DNA from: Paenibacillus aceti
GTDB lineage: Bacteria > Bacillota > Bacilli > Paenibacillales > Paenibacillaceae
Direction of reading: 5' to 3'
Assembly (NCBI RefSeq): GCF_003614185.1
Contig: NZ_KZ987724.1
Location: 1,961,360-2,025,359, forward strand
Length of the DNA: 64,000 bases
Part shown: positions 33,816 to 43,417 of the stretch, one piece after another
How positions within the stretch are numbered: the stretch's first letter is position 1
Layout of the letters: each line of letters begins with the position of its first letter
The notes under the pieces: generated by a model
The model's database searches: none
What the model was told of the DNA's origin: nothing
Seen by the model: only the letters and a program-made list of their open reading frames with translations
Program-made: the position numbers and the translations under genes

Positions 33816-35145
33816 ATTTAAATGACGGCTGCTTCAACATCCGTGCCGGAACCACATCATAAGCAACAATATCTTGCAGCGTCTCGCGCCGCACGACAAC
33901 CTCACTCTGTCCATCCTTGACGAATACGACAGCCGGACGCGGAATCCGGTTATAATTGCTGGCCATGGCATAGTTATAAGCTCCTGTGCAAGCCACCGCT
34001 AACAAATCACCAGGATTAGCCGTAGGCAGCTCGATATCCCAGATCAGCATATCACCGGTCTCGCAGCATTTGCCGGCAATGGATACCGTCTCCTCATTCG
34101 AATCATAGGCCCGGTTCGCCAGCATCGCCTCATACTTGGATTCATACAGAGCCGGACGCGGATTGTCCGTCATCCCCCCATCTACTGCTACGTATTTACG
34201 AACACCTGGAATATCCTTGCTCGTTCCAATCGTATATAACGTAGTGCCCGAATCGCCTACAATGCTGCGGCCCGGTTCTACCCAAATCTCCGGAAGCTTT
34301 GGATAGCTTAGGCTGAAATACTTCTTCACTGCATCCGTAATCGCCCGGACATAATCAGCCACATGCAGCGGCTTATCTTCCTCCGTATAACGAATACCGA
34401 AGCCTCCGCCGAGATTGACAACCTGGAACAGAATGCCCAGCTCTTCCTTAACTTTTGCAGCAAAATTCGCTACTCTCTCCACAGCCAGCTGGAAGCCGTC
34501 CACCTCGAAAATCTGCGATCCGATATGGGAATGTACCCCGAGCAGATTTAGATTCGTGCAATGTTTTGCTTCCCCAACCGCCTCAAAAGCTGAGCCATTG
34601 CCGATATCAAAACCGAACTTGGAGTCAATTTGGCCCGTAGAAATGTACTCATGTGTATGCGCCTCAACACCGGGAGTTACCCGGAGCAGAATATTTACCG
34701 TAGTCTTCTTCTCAGCCGCGATCGACTGCAGCATATGCAATTCCACCATATTATCGACTACAAAACAGCCGATGCCTGCATCGATCGCCATTTCAAGCTC
34801 AAACGGTGTCTTATTATTTCCATGGAAATGAATTCTGTGCGCGGGAAATCCCGCTTGAAGTGCAGTATACAATTCACCCTCGGAAACGACGTCCAGGGAT
34901 AAGCCCTCTTCTTCTGCCAGCCGGCACATAGCCATAACACAAAAGGCTTTGCTTGCATATGCAACCTGGAAGGACAAACCGGATGCTCTGAAGGCATCCA
35001 TATATTCACGGCTCCGTCGCCGTATAAGGTCTTCATCTACAACGTAAAGCGGTGTGCCGTAGGTCTCTTTGAGTTCTACCGTGTCACAGCCGCCGATTTC
35101 CAGATGGCCTTTTGTATTAATTTTGCTCGTACCGTGTAAATACAT
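33814..35145 (-). CDS. lysA: Diaminopimelate decarboxylase
   Basis: A 443-residue PLP enzyme of the alanine racemase-like barrel fold: PLP lysine in YASKAFC, phosphate loop GGGFG, and the CCETGD segment with the catalytic Cys from the partner subunit. It decarboxylates meso-diaminopimelate to L-lysine, the last step of lysine synthesis. ATG 35145 follows GGAGGATTG. The stop codon TGA is formed jointly by the target T and the first GA of the insertion sequence, so protein length is unchanged. Confidence 0.97.
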   Translation of the reverse strand: MYLHGTSKINTKGHLEIGGCDTVELKETYGTPLYVVDEDLIRRRSREYMDAFRASGLSFQVAYASKAFCVMAMCRLAEEEGLSLDVVSEGELYTALQAGFPAHRIHFHGNNKTPFELEMAIDAGIGCFVVDNMVELHMLQSIAAEKKTTVNILLRVTPGVEAHTHEYISTGQIDSKFGFDIGNGSAFEAVGEAKHCTNLNLLGVHSHIGSQIFEVDGFQLAVERVANFAAKVKEELGILFQVVNLGGGFGIRYTEEDKPLHVADYVRAITDAVKKYFSLSYPKLPEIWVEPGRSIVGDSGTTLYTIGTSKDIPGVRKYVAVDGGMTDNPRPALYESKYEAMLANRAYDSNEETVSIAGKCCETGDMLIWDIELPTANPGDLLAVACTGAYNYAMASNYNRIPRPAVVFVKDGQSEVVVRRETLQDIVAYDVVPARMLKQPSFK

Positions 35146-35179
35146 CTATGCAATCCTCCACTGTTTTCAATTTTACACC

Positions 35180-35185
35180 AGTATA
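35180..35185 (-). promoter_or_regulatory. Extended -10 promoter of lysA
   Basis: The minus strand has TG-C-TATACT ahead of lysA, about 35 bp before the ATG. The -35 is poor. Confidence 0.5.
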
Positions 35186-35258
35186 GCAAACAAACGGTGA
35201 ACTGAAAAATGGATTATTATGAACATGATTTGTGTTTTTTGGTAGACACGCCCACCAT

Positions 35259-36956
35259 CTATTCGTTTTGCGGCATGCGCGTTCGATCCCGCGGCTTGTT
35301 GAAGGACGACCTTTGCTTGGAGGTCATTACAGGAACGCGGAACAATATCGCCGCCATCGCCTTGGCATTAAAAGGAATAAACGGCCATAAATATGGCGAA
35401 TTATACGAACGCTGAAAGGTCAGGAACAGAATGTACAGCGTCGTTCCAACGACCATGCCCGGCCCGCCAAAAATAGAGACCGCAATAAGCAGGAAGAGTC
35501 GGACCATCCGATTAGCCAGCCCTAATTCATAGCTAGGTGTTGCAAACATCCCGATCGCAGCGACCGCCATATAGAGGATCACCTCATTGATGAACAGGCC
35601 CGTCTTCACGGCAATATCGCCGATCATGATCGCCGCAATCAAGCCCATCGCCGAGGCCAGCGGCGTAGGGGTATGAACTGCGGCCATCCGCATCAGATCC
35701 ACCCCGAACTCGACGAGCAGGAATTGGGCGATCAACGGAATTTTGGCCTGATCATGCGGCCCGACGAAGGACAGTAGCCCTGGCTTGAATTCCGGATGAA
35801 TAACGATCAGGAGCCATAGCGGCAACAGGAACAAGGAAGAGAAGATACCAAAGAATCTTACCCACCTCAAATACGTGCCCATAAATGCGGTCTGCCTGTT
35901 CTCTTCGGCATGCTGGCATAGATCAAAGAAGGTCGTAGGCAAAATGATGACACTCGGGGAGGTGTCGACGAACAGAACGATCCGGCCCTCCAGTAAATGC
36001 GAAGCTACAACATCCGGGCGCTCTGAATAACGGACATGGGGATAAGGACTCCAGCCAGTGTGCAAAACGGCTTCCTCAAGCTGTTTGTCGGCAAGCGGAA
36101 TTCCGTCCATGTTCAAAGCTTTTATTTTTTTGCGTACCGCTTCAATTTCCACCTTATCCGCAATATCATCGATATAGGCGAGGCAAACATCCGTCTTCGT
36201 CCGTCTTCCCACCTGACAGGCTTCGAACTTCAAACCGGGATCGCGCAAGCGCCGTCGCACCAAGGTTACATTCGTCAGCAGTGTCTCTGTAAACCCGTCC
36301 CTGGCCCCACGGACCACCCGCTCCAGCGAGGGCTCCTCCGGGCTGCGCACTGGATAATTACGCGTATCCATAATGATCGCGGTCTGCTCGCCTTCAATGA
36401 AGAACGCACTCATTCCGATCATGACGTTATCGATCACTACGCTCAATTGCTCCGCCTTCTCCACCTGAATATGGGGAATATACAAGTCGAAGAAGGAGTG
36501 TAGTGCCCCCGAGGATAAATTATCCGGCGTCAAGTAAGTGAGACGCTTAATAATCTCCGTCATAACCTCACTGCTGGCAAATCCGTTAATGAAGAGCAAT
36601 CCCGTCTTCTTGCCGGCAAAGCTCATTTCACGAAAGACAACATCAAAGCTCTTGCCTAGACCGATGACTTCCGCGAGCGTCCGCTTGGTGGTAGGCAGGC
36701 TTTTGCTGATCTTATCGCTCTGCTGCCAATATATGATGGAATCCTCCAGGGAGTCAGACTTTTCTGCCTCTCTTTTTTTCTGGAGTTCATTTTTGGTCCA
36801 TACGCCTAGACGAGGTTGCTCCGCAAGCTTACCCTTGTCCGATTGATTACCCTGTTCTGAATGCTCCTCCACAGTCTGATCAGCCTCATGAATAAAGCCG
36901 GGCAGGTTCTCATTATCGCGGCTATGCTGCTGAGAATTTTGATTCTCTTGATCCAT
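35259..36956 (-). CDS. spoVAF: Stage V sporulation protein AF (GerA family)
   Basis: A 565-residue GerA-type membrane protein. A hydrophilic, Gln/Glu-rich N-terminal extension covers about residues 1-75, the GerA soluble domain follows, and at least five membrane helices fill the C-terminal third (starting near FFGIFSSLFLLPLW). The VGRRTKTDVCLAYIDDIA and LEGRIVLFVDTSPSV stretches are typical. SpoVAF acts in the spore inner membrane with OigAB-type partners during DPA release. It precedes lysA, as in B. subtilis. Confidence 0.93.
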   Translation of the reverse strand: MDQENQNSQQHSRDNENLPGFIHEADQTVEEHSEQGNQSDKGKLAEQPRLGVWTKNELQKKREAEKSDSLEDSIIYWQQSDKISKSLPTTKRTLAEVIGLGKSFDVVFREMSFAGKKTGLLFINGFASSEVMTEIIKRLTYLTPDNLSSGALHSFFDLYIPHIQVEKAEQLSVVIDNVMIGMSAFFIEGEQTAIIMDTRNYPVRSPEEPSLERVVRGARDGFTETLLTNVTLVRRRLRDPGLKFEACQVGRRTKTDVCLAYIDDIADKVEIEAVRKKIKALNMDGIPLADKQLEEAVLHTGWSPYPHVRYSERPDVVASHLLEGRIVLFVDTSPSVIILPTTFFDLCQHAEENRQTAFMGTYLRWVRFFGIFSSLFLLPLWLLIVIHPEFKPGLLSFVGPHDQAKIPLIAQFLLVEFGVDLMRMAAVHTPTPLASAMGLIAAIMIGDIAVKTGLFINEVILYMAVAAIGMFATPSYELGLANRMVRLFLLIAVSIFGGPGMVVGTTLYILFLTFQRSYNSPYLWPFIPFNAKAMAAILFRVPVMTSKQRSSFNKPRDRTRMPQNE

Positions 36957-37006
36957 ACTACCTCTACTCCCTTCAAAAAAACGCCATTACCTTCCAATTT
37001 CCTGAT

Positions 37007-37432
37007 TTATGGTTTATAAATAAACCACTCAAAAAACGAGCCAGCCACCTTCCCAAATACCATCGCCAGCAGCAAGCCGAATAAAAAACGCTGCATATGC
37101 AGCCGCTTGGCAATGATCGGTAATACGTTGAGCACCTCGGTCAACGCCGCCGCCAGCATCCCGACGAAAATCCCGTTAAAAAGCCCGATAACGCCGCTAA
37201 AAAGCCAAGGCCCGGCCATTTTCCAATTCCAGAAATCTGCAATCGTGCCGATGAACGAGCCACTGACCATCGCGCCTTCATACCAATGAACCTTATCGAA
37301 GGTTCTCGTAATCTGAGCCAGACGCGGGATCATATCGAGTACGATGAATAAGGCGATTACTCCAGCTCCGACGGCGATGCCTCCAGCAAACCCAAGAAAA
37401 ACAACACCCACATACATCAGCAGACTATTCAA
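37007..37432 (-). CDS. spoVAB: Stage V sporulation protein AB
   Basis: A 141-residue membrane protein with four hydrophobic segments. GGIAVGAGVIALF and WYEGAMVSGSF are characteristic of SpoVAB. The family takes part in dipicolinic acid uptake during sporulation, although AA and AB are less conserved than AC-AE. It starts at TTG 37432 overlapping the spoVAA stop by TTGA, after GGGAG. In this window it is followed directly by spoVAF; the AC, AD and AE genes are absent. Confidence 0.93.
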   Translation of the reverse strand: MNSLLMYVGVVFLGFAGGIAVGAGVIALFIVLDMIPRLAQITRTFDKVHWYEGAMVSGSFIGTIADFWNWKMAGPWLFSGVIGLFNGIFVGMLAAALTEVLNVLPIIAKRLHMQRFLFGLLLAMVFGKVAGSFFEWFIYKP

Positions 37433-38076
37433 GGGGATTTCTCCCTGGATTCCAGCTCTCCCATCCGCTTGTACTCTTCGGCGATCGTATATTGATTCAG
37501 ATTCTCCTGATATAAGAACATCTCCACCTCCAGGGGAGTCGGCTCCTCATTCCATTTTTTCTTGAATAAATGATTGAAAAAGATGATCATCCCAAACCCG
37601 ATCCCTATCGAATACGCGCCCTGAAAAAGATAAGGATGCTCATCCTTATGTCCAGTAATCATCTCGACGATCCGCACCTGAACGGCAGGCATGCTCACAT
37701 CCGCATGGAAGTTCATAATGGTCAGTGCAGCGCCGAAGAACAACAGAAGCCAGACCACTGCGAATAAAATAAGGGACGGCTTCTTCTCCTTCGCGATCAT
37801 CTCGACAAGCACATGCGGTTCGCCGATCACTTCGACCTGGGCCAGAGGAAAGCGCTGTTTGATGACCGAGATCACCTGCAGAGTATCAATTACGATCAAA
37901 TTGCCGTCGCTCTTCTCCGGGCGCTCGAGCATCAGATCAAGTACGATCCCTTCCTGATCAGGTTCGGCGAGAACCCGGGCGATGTCGCGTACCCTTATGG
38001 AGGACCCGGCCGGAAGTCTTACTTGCTTGCGCAAACGTAAGTAAATACAGGGAAGAGGAAGAGGTATCTTGCTCAA
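37429..38076 (-). CDS. spoVAA: Stage V sporulation protein AA
   Basis: A 215-residue protein with an N-terminal soluble domain (IYLRLRKQVRLP; about residues 1-95) and two membrane helices (about 107-128 and 155-175). It is the first gene of the spoVA block. The start is TTG 38076, preceded by AAAGGGGTG; an open frame to 38130 has no site. A likely SigG -10 element lies 30 bp upstream, consistent with forespore expression. Confidence 0.92.
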   Translation of the reverse strand: MSKIPLPLPCIYLRLRKQVRLPAGSSIRVRDIARVLAEPDQEGIVLDLMLERPEKSDGNLIVIDTLQVISVIKQRFPLAQVEVIGEPHVLVEMIAKEKKPSLILFAVVWLLLFFGAALTIMNFHADVSMPAVQVRIVEMITGHKDEHPYLFQGAYSIGIGFGMIIFFNHLFKKKWNEEPTPLEVEMFLYQENLNQYTIAEEYKRMGELESREKSP

Positions 38077-38106
38077 TATAGTCACCCCTTTATTCCGTAA
38101 TGCCCA

Positions 38107-38113
38107 TAGTATG
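38107..38113 (-). promoter_or_regulatory. Candidate SigG -10 element of spoVAA
   Basis: CATACTA on the minus strand matches the SigG -10 consensus CATNNTA. The -35 is not well matched. Confidence 0.4.
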
Positions 38114-38201
38114 CCAAAGCAGACAGACATTTAGTCGAGGAACCATTGTTGCATGGCGTAATGCCAGACAATAGACCTTAGGCAGATTCATTCGAAGGGC
38201 G

Positions 38202-38244
38202 CAAAAAAACAGGCCAAGGTATTAGATAACACCTTAGCCTGTTT
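38202..38244 (-). terminator. Intrinsic terminator of the spoIIA operon
   Basis: ACAGGCTAAGGTGTT pairs with AATACCTTGGCCTGT on the minus strand, followed by seven T, after the sigF stop. Confidence 0.9.
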
Positions 38245-38271
38245 ATCCTGCATTTCCATATATCCCATGCC

Positions 38272-39027
38272 CTATTGGGCGATCTGATCACGAATATTCT
38301 GTAGAATCTTCTTCTCCAGCCTGGATACCTGAACCTGTGAAATTCCCAGCCTGGCCGCCACTTCGGATTGCGTCTGATCACGGTAGTAGCGCAGATATAC
38401 GATCAGACGCTCGCGCTCTGACAATCCGTCAATCGCTTCATGCAGAGCCAGCTTATCGAACCAGCGCTCCTGAGATTCATCCGCGATCTGATCCATCAAT
38501 GTGATCGGGTCTCCATCGTTCTCGAACACCGTCTCATGGATGGAGGCTGGCGGCTTGTTCGCTTCCTGAGCGAATACAACATCTTCCGGCGTAACCCCGA
38601 GCTCCTCCGCTACTTCCTTCACAGTCGGAAGCCGGTTCAATACCTTGGACAGCTCGTCCTTCTTCTTACGCACCTTATTGGCCATTTCCTTCAACGAGCG
38701 ACTGACCTTCAACGTTCCGTCATCGCGCAGGAAGCGCTGAATTTCACCGATAATCATCGGCACCGCATAGGTTGAGAACTTGACGTCATAGCTCAGATCG
38801 AATTTATCCACCGACTTCAACAGTCCGATGCAGCCGATTTGGAACAAGTCCTCCGGCTCGTAGCCACGGTTCATGAACCGCTGCACGACCGACCAGACCA
38901 GTCTTGTATTGCAGTTCACGAGCCGGTCTCTGGCCACGTTATCGCCGGCCTGGCTCAAGGCAATCAGCCTTTTCACTTCCGCATCGTCCAAATACTCTCT
39001 CGAGGCTTGCTTCACTTCGGCATCCAT
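38272..39027 (-). CDS. sigF: RNA polymerase sigma factor SigF
   Basis: A 251-residue sigma-70 family factor: region 2 with EDLFQIGCIGLLKSVDKFD and FSTYAVPMIIGEIQRFLRDDG, region 3, and region 4 ending with the HTH SQVQVSRLEKKIL. SigF is the first forespore-specific sigma, held inactive by SpoIIAB. ATG 39027 follows GGAGCT. Third gene of spoIIAA-spoIIAB-sigF. Confidence 0.97.
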   Translation of the reverse strand: MDAEVKQASREYLDDAEVKRLIALSQAGDNVARDRLVNCNTRLVWSVVQRFMNRGYEPEDLFQIGCIGLLKSVDKFDLSYDVKFSTYAVPMIIGEIQRFLRDDGTLKVSRSLKEMANKVRKKKDELSKVLNRLPTVKEVAEELGVTPEDVVFAQEANKPPASIHETVFENDGDPITLMDQIADESQERWFDKLALHEAIDGLSERERLIVYLRYYRDQTQSEVAARLGISQVQVSRLEKKILQNIRDQIAQ

Positions 39028-39038
39028 AGCTCCAACCC

Positions 39039-39491
39039 CTAATTGTATAAAGCTTTCTTCGATACGATCCTCTTCTTCATCCGAATCGAAGTGCCGCCGC
39101 CAACCTCACTCGCGACGTCAAACTCATCCATAAAATTCTCCATGATCGTAAAGCCCATCCCGGATCGTTCCAGCTCCGGCTTGGAAGTATAGAGCGGCTG
39201 CTTGGCCAGCTCCAGATCTTCGATTCCGCGGCCTTTGTCCTCAATGACCAGAGTAACCGTGTCCTCCTCAATCGATGCGGAAATGGTGACGATGCCTTCC
39301 GGATTTTCTTCATAGCCATGAATAATTGAGTTGGTTACCGCTTCGGACACCACTGTCTTCAAATCCGTAATCTCCTCCATCGTCGGGTCAAGCTGGGAGA
39401 CAAAAGCAGCCACTGTTACTCTGGCGAAGGACTCATTTTCCGATTTTGCCGCGAATTGCAAGGTCATATGGTTGCGATTATTTTCTTTCAT
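39039..39491 (-). CDS. spoIIAB: Anti-sigma F factor / serine kinase SpoIIAB
   Basis: A 150-residue GHKL kinase with N box [12 protein letters not shown]1 box EDKGRGI and G2 box RSGMGFTIM. It binds SigF and phosphorylates SpoIIAA. Its ATG overlaps the spoIIAA stop by four bases, preceded by GGAGG inside spoIIAA. Confidence 0.97.
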   Translation of the reverse strand: MKENNRNHMTLQFAAKSENESFARVTVAAFVSQLDPTMEEITDLKTVVSEAVTNSIIHGYEENPEGIVTISASIEEDTVTLVIEDKGRGIEDLELAKQPLYTSKPELERSGMGFTIMENFMDEFDVASEVGGGTSIRMKKRIVSKKALYN

Positions 39492-39841
39492 AGGGCGACC
39501 TCCAATTCTGAGAGCGCACTGCTCTCATTTTCATAAATGGACATAATCTTGAACAAGCCCGACATTTCCAGCAGACGAAATACCGGCGGATTAACGTCAC
39601 TGACGACCATCTTTCCGCCCTTTTGCTTAATCAGCTTATAGCGGCCGAGGATGACGCCAAGCCCTGAGCTATCCATAAACTGCAGCGATTTGAGGCTAAG
39701 CAGCAAATTGCGGCAGCCTTCCCGCCCGATTTCCTCATCCATCCGCATTCGCACCAAATCGGCTGTATGATGGTCGAGCTCCCCCGATAATCGTACAATC
39801 AGCGTCTCGCGATGCCTCGCAGTTTCCATATGCAAATTCAC
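39488..39841 (-). CDS. spoIIAA: Anti-anti-sigma factor SpoIIAA
   Basis: A 117-residue STAS-domain protein; the phosphorylated Ser lies in [13 protein letters not shown]. Dephosphorylated by SpoIIE, it frees SigF from SpoIIAB. GTG 39841 is chosen because it gives the same N-terminal length as B. subtilis SpoIIAA, with GGAGGAG 11 bases upstream. Confidence 0.95.
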   Translation of the reverse strand: MNLHMETARHRETLIVRLSGELDHHTADLVRMRMDEEIGREGCRNLLLSLKSLQFMDSSGLGVILGRYKLIKQKGGKMVVSDVNPPVFRLLEMSGLFKIMSIYENESSALSELEVAL

Positions 39842-39874
39842 GTCTGTTCACTCTCCTCCCTGACATGAACACAA

Positions 39875-39904
39875 CAATTCTACATCGCTTCAGATGAATC
39901 CTGC
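39875..39904 (-). promoter_or_regulatory. SigH promoter of the spoIIA operon
   Basis: On the minus strand GCAGGATTC (39896-39904), 12 bp, then GTAGAATTG (39875-39883) match the SigH consensus RNAGGAWWW-N11-12-RNNGAATWW. The promoter lies between dacF and spoIIAA, as in B. subtilis. Confidence 0.7.
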
Positions 39905-39930
39905 CCTATGACAAAACTAGAAGAAAAAAC

Positions 39931-41121
39931 CTATGAATCTACAAAAAACATTTGGGATGCCGTACGCTTGAACAACGTCCACCAGCCGGCCTTCTTGACG
40001 GAGGAGGCAGCGGTCAGATCAAACTGGGCCAAGGTGCGACCATCCTGGGTAATGATCAGCTCGCCGATCAATTGCCCCTTGCTAATCGGAGCGGCAATCT
40101 TGTCCGGGATATCGAGCTTCTGCGATATATTCTCCAGTTTGGTTCCCTTCTTGACCAGAACGCTCATCGTCCGGGATGCGGTCAATTCGAGCTGCGCAGT
40201 CTCTCCCTTCAGCACTTTCACTTTGCCGATAACTTCACCGGCTTTGTAAATCGGCTGCAGCGCATATTGGGAGAAAGCATAGTCGAACATCGCGGATACT
40301 TCGCTATTGCGCGTCTTCGTATTCGGTTCCCCGAGCACGACCGCGATCAATCGCATGCCATCGCGCTTCGCGGTGGCGGCCAGACAGAACTTCGCCTCCG
40401 AGGTATAGCCTGTTTTTAGGCCGTCAGCACCACTGTAGAAGCGGACAAGCTTATTCGTATTCACCAGCCAGAACGGCTTGGGCGAATCCTTGCGCAGGTA
40501 ATCCTGGTAAGACCCGGTATACTTCGTGATCCCCTCATATTTGAGCAGCTCCCGGCTCATAATGGCAATGTCATGGGCGGAGCTATAATGATTGGCTACC
40601 GGCAAGCCATTGCAGTTGGCAAAATGAGTGTCCTTAAGTCCAAGTTCCTGAGCCCTCTCGTTCATCAGCTTGACAAACTCTTGCTCGGTACCAGCGATTT
40701 TCTCAGCCAACGCCACCGAAGCATCGTTGCCGGACGCCATCGCCACCCCTTTGAGCAGATCATCAACGGTCATCTCTTCCCCAGTCTCCAGGAAGATTTG
40801 CGACCCGCCCATTGAAGAAGCGCGATCGCTAGTCGTCACTTTATCGCTCAGCTTCAATCGTCCTGCATCGATCGCTTCCATCGTCAATAGCATCGTCATT
40901 ATTTTCGTAATACTGGCCGGAGGCAGCTTCTCATGACTGTGCTTCTCGTAAATAATCGTCCCGGTGTCTGCGTCTATCAGAACTGCGGAACGGGCATTCT
41001 CCGCTAACGTCAGCACCTCTCCACTATTATGCGCTCCCTCGTCCTCTGCCAAGGCTGCGGCAGGCCACACAGGCATAGCCAATATAAGAGCCATTAGCCC
41101 GCTGATTAGCATTCTCTTCAA
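39931..41121 (-). CDS. dacF: D-alanyl-D-alanine carboxypeptidase DacF
   Basis: A 396-residue secreted S11 penicillin-binding protein: signal peptide (about residues 1-25), SITK, SGN and KTGYT catalytic motifs, and a C-terminal domain ending in an amphipathic stretch. DacF works from the forespore side in limiting cortex cross-linking. TTG 41121 follows AAAGGGGG. It lies upstream of spoIIAA and could feed some read-through into that operon, as in B. subtilis. Confidence 0.94.
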   Translation of the reverse strand: MKRMLISGLMALILAMPVWPAAALAEDEGAHNSGEVLTLAENARSAVLIDADTGTIIYEKHSHEKLPPASITKIMTMLLTMEAIDAGRLKLSDKVTTSDRASSMGGSQIFLETGEEMTVDDLLKGVAMASGNDASVALAEKIAGTEQEFVKLMNERAQELGLKDTHFANCNGLPVANHYSSAHDIAIMSRELLKYEGITKYTGSYQDYLRKDSPKPFWLVNTNKLVRFYSGADGLKTGYTSEAKFCLAATAKRDGMRLIAVVLGEPNTKTRNSEVSAMFDYAFSQYALQPIYKAGEVIGKVKVLKGETAQLELTASRTMSVLVKKGTKLENISQKLDIPDKIAAPISKGQLIGELIITQDGRTLAQFDLTAASSVKKAGWWTLFKRTASQMFFVDS

Positions 41122-41213
41122 GATGGGTTCCCCCTTTATACTAAAACTCTGGATTCTGCTAACCTAGTATGCTCCATTTCATGGCATTATATTCCTATCT
41201 CATTCACGTCAAA

Positions 41214-41261
41214 GAAAAAACGGTGTTCCTGCGAAGCTTACGCCTCATCAGGAACACCGTG
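41214..41261 (-). terminator. Intrinsic terminator of deoB-punA
   Basis: ACGGTGTTCCTG pairs with CAGGAACACCGT on the minus strand and is followed by six T. Confidence 0.9.
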
Positions 41262-41291
41262 TGTGATCAATATTGTATATGATTCTCTTAA

Positions 41292-42113
41292 CTACATTTT
41301 CGGAATAATCGCCTGCACCAGACTGAGGAACTTCTCGCGGACGCGGTCGGTCGTCTCCATAACTTCCGCATGCGACAATGGCTGATCCAAGATACCTGCA
41401 GCCATATTGCTGATGCATGAGATGCCCAGCACCTGCAAGCCAGCATGACTGGCTACGATGACCTCCGAGACCGTGGACATGCCCACGGCATCCCCGCCGA
41501 GCGTGCGCACCATCCGAATTTCTGCCGGAGTCTCATAGGATGGCCCGAGGAAGCCAGCATAGACACCCTCTTGCAGCGAGATACCCAGCTTATCCGCTTC
41601 TGCCCGCGCTATTTCGCGCAATTTACGGCTATAAGCCTGCGACATGTCCGGGAAGCGCGGCCCAAGCTCAGCATCATTCGAGCCGAGCAGCGGATTCGTG
41701 CCAGTCAGATTAATATGATCGGAGATCAGCATCAGATCACCTGGTTCGAAGGAGGTGTTCACTCCACCAGCTGCGTTAGTCACGAGCAGCGTCTTCACAC
41801 CAAGCTCTTTCATGACCCGCACAGGGAATGCTGTCAGTTGCGGGCCATAGCCTTCATACATATGGAAGCGGCCTTTCATAAGTACGACAGGCTTGCCTTG
41901 CACATGTCCAATCAATAGCTCACCAGCATGTCCTTCCACCGTAGACTGTGGGAAATGAGGAATATCCTCATAACGGATGCTAACCGCTTGCTCGATATGA
42001 TCTGCGAGGATGCCAAGGCCTGAGCCAAGGATAAGACCTACCTCCGGTTTAATCTTGGCCACGGATTGAATATACCCCGCCGCCTCGGTAATCATCTCTT
42101 TAGTAAGCGTCAT
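41292..42113 (-). CDS. punA: Purine nucleoside phosphorylase
   Basis: A 273-residue trimeric-type phosphorylase with the GSGLG phosphate site, NAAGGVN purine-site segment and VTNAAGG/GSNDAELG stretches. It cleaves guanosine and inosine to base plus ribose 1-phosphate. ATG 42113 is preferred over ATG 42119 because AAAGGAG is too close to the latter. The upstream deoB product interconverts pentose phosphates, so the two form a salvage pair. Confidence 0.95.
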   Translation of the reverse strand: MTLTKEMITEAAGYIQSVAKIKPEVGLILGSGLGILADHIEQAVSIRYEDIPHFPQSTVEGHAGELLIGHVQGKPVVLMKGRFHMYEGYGPQLTAFPVRVMKELGVKTLLVTNAAGGVNTSFEPGDLMLISDHINLTGTNPLLGSNDAELGPRFPDMSQAYSRKLREIARAEADKLGISLQEGVYAGFLGPSYETPAEIRMVRTLGGDAVGMSTVSEVIVASHAGLQVLGISCISNMAAGILDQPLSHAEVMETTDRVREKFLSLVQAIIPKM

Positions 42114-42146
42114 TGTCATATCTCCTTTGAGTTTATTGTAATAAGT

Positions 42147-43334
42147 TTATTTTAAATGCTGCAAGAAGCTCTTCCCATGCTTGGTCGCAAACACGCCGAA
42201 ATTGTCGGCAATCGTCGCCGCGAGATCCGCATAAGTATCCCGAATCCCCAGATTCCCTGGCGTTCTCAGCCGCTTGCCGTAGACGAGCAACGGAACATAC
42301 TCTCTAGTATGATCTGTCCCGGGGTGAGTCGGGTCATTCCCATGATCGGCGGTAATGATCAGCAGATCATCATCTCCGGTTCTGGCCATCAGCTCCGGCA
42401 ATGCGTCGTCAAACTCCTCCAAGGCTCTAGCATATCCTACGGGATCACGGCGATGCCCATACATGGAATCAAAATCGACAAGATTCGCGAACAGCAAACC
42501 TTCGAAGGATTCGTTCATAAGACGCAGCGTCTCTTCGATCCCCTGCCTATTGCTCTTCGTCGGATGCGAAGCGGTAATTCCCTGACCCGAGAAAATATCA
42601 TTGATCTTCCCGACCGCAACGACCTGCTTACCGGAATGCTTCAGGGCATTCAACACGGTAGGCTCCGGCGGCTTCACCGCATAATCATGACGGTTCGGTG
42701 TCCGCTGGAAATTCCCCGGCTGACCGATATACGGACGGGCAATGACCCGACCGACAAAATGATCCGGCTCAAGGGTTAGACGGCGAGCGATCTCACAAGC
42801 GCGATATAGCCCCTGAAGCGGAATCACTTCCTCATGCGCCGCAATCTGCAGCACGCTGTCCGCAGAGGTGTAGACGATCCATGCTCCCGTCCGCATCTGC
42901 TCCTCACCCAGCTCGTCGAGAATTTCCGTCCCGGAGGCCGGTTTATTCCCGATCACCTTGCGACCTGTCTCACGCTCGAAGCGAGCGATCAGATCGCGAG
43001 GAAATCCATGGGGATAAGTCTGAAAAGGAGTCTCTGTCTTCAGCCCCATCAGCTCCCAATGCCCGGTCATCGTATCCTTGCCCGCTGAGATCTCGGCCAT
43101 TTTGCCGTAATACGCCAGCGGTGACGGCACGGGAGCGAGCTGCGGCAGTGGACTAATATTGCCAAGACCCAGTTTCCTCAAGTGAGGCAGCTGCACAGGC
43201 TGAACCGCTTCCAAAATATGACCCAGCGTATGTGCGCCTGTGTCACCAAATTTAGCAGCATCCGGTAATGCTCCGATTCCTACGCTATCCAGTACAATAA
43301 CTGTAATCTTATTAAAATACGGACGGCTTGGCAT
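42147..43334 (-). CDS. deoB: Phosphopentomutase
   Basis: A 395-residue alkaline phosphatase superfamily mutase: metal site in [13 protein letters not shown], phospho-acceptor Thr in [10 protein letters not shown], and the C-terminal [18 protein letters not shown] metal cluster. It converts (deoxy)ribose 1-phosphate to the 5-phosphate. ATG 43334 follows GAGGAG. B. subtilis name drm. Confidence 0.97.
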   Translation of the reverse strand: MPSRPYFNKITVIVLDSVGIGALPDAAKFGDTGAHTLGHILEAVQPVQLPHLRKLGLGNISPLPQLAPVPSPLAYYGKMAEISAGKDTMTGHWELMGLKTETPFQTYPHGFPRDLIARFERETGRKVIGNKPASGTEILDELGEEQMRTGAWIVYTSADSVLQIAAHEEVIPLQGLYRACEIARRLTLEPDHFVGRVIARPYIGQPGNFQRTPNRHDYAVKPPEPTVLNALKHSGKQVVAVGKINDIFSGQGITASHPTKSNRQGIEETLRLMNESFEGLLFANLVDFDSMYGHRRDPVGYARALEEFDDALPELMARTGDDDLLIITADHGNDPTHPGTDHTREYVPLLVYGKRLRTPGNLGIRDTYADLAATIADNFGVFATKHGKSFLQHLK

Positions 43335-43417
43335 TTCTCATCACTCCTCTATTCGTTGCTGTTCAAGTTTGTGCAAAAAATCTACGTTAGATTGCCGAAA
43401 TGAATCAGGAAGTGAAC

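Noticed and set aside
36806-36997. A 63-codon minus-strand frame
   Set aside because: It is a shifted frame over the start of spoVAF and lacks its own site.
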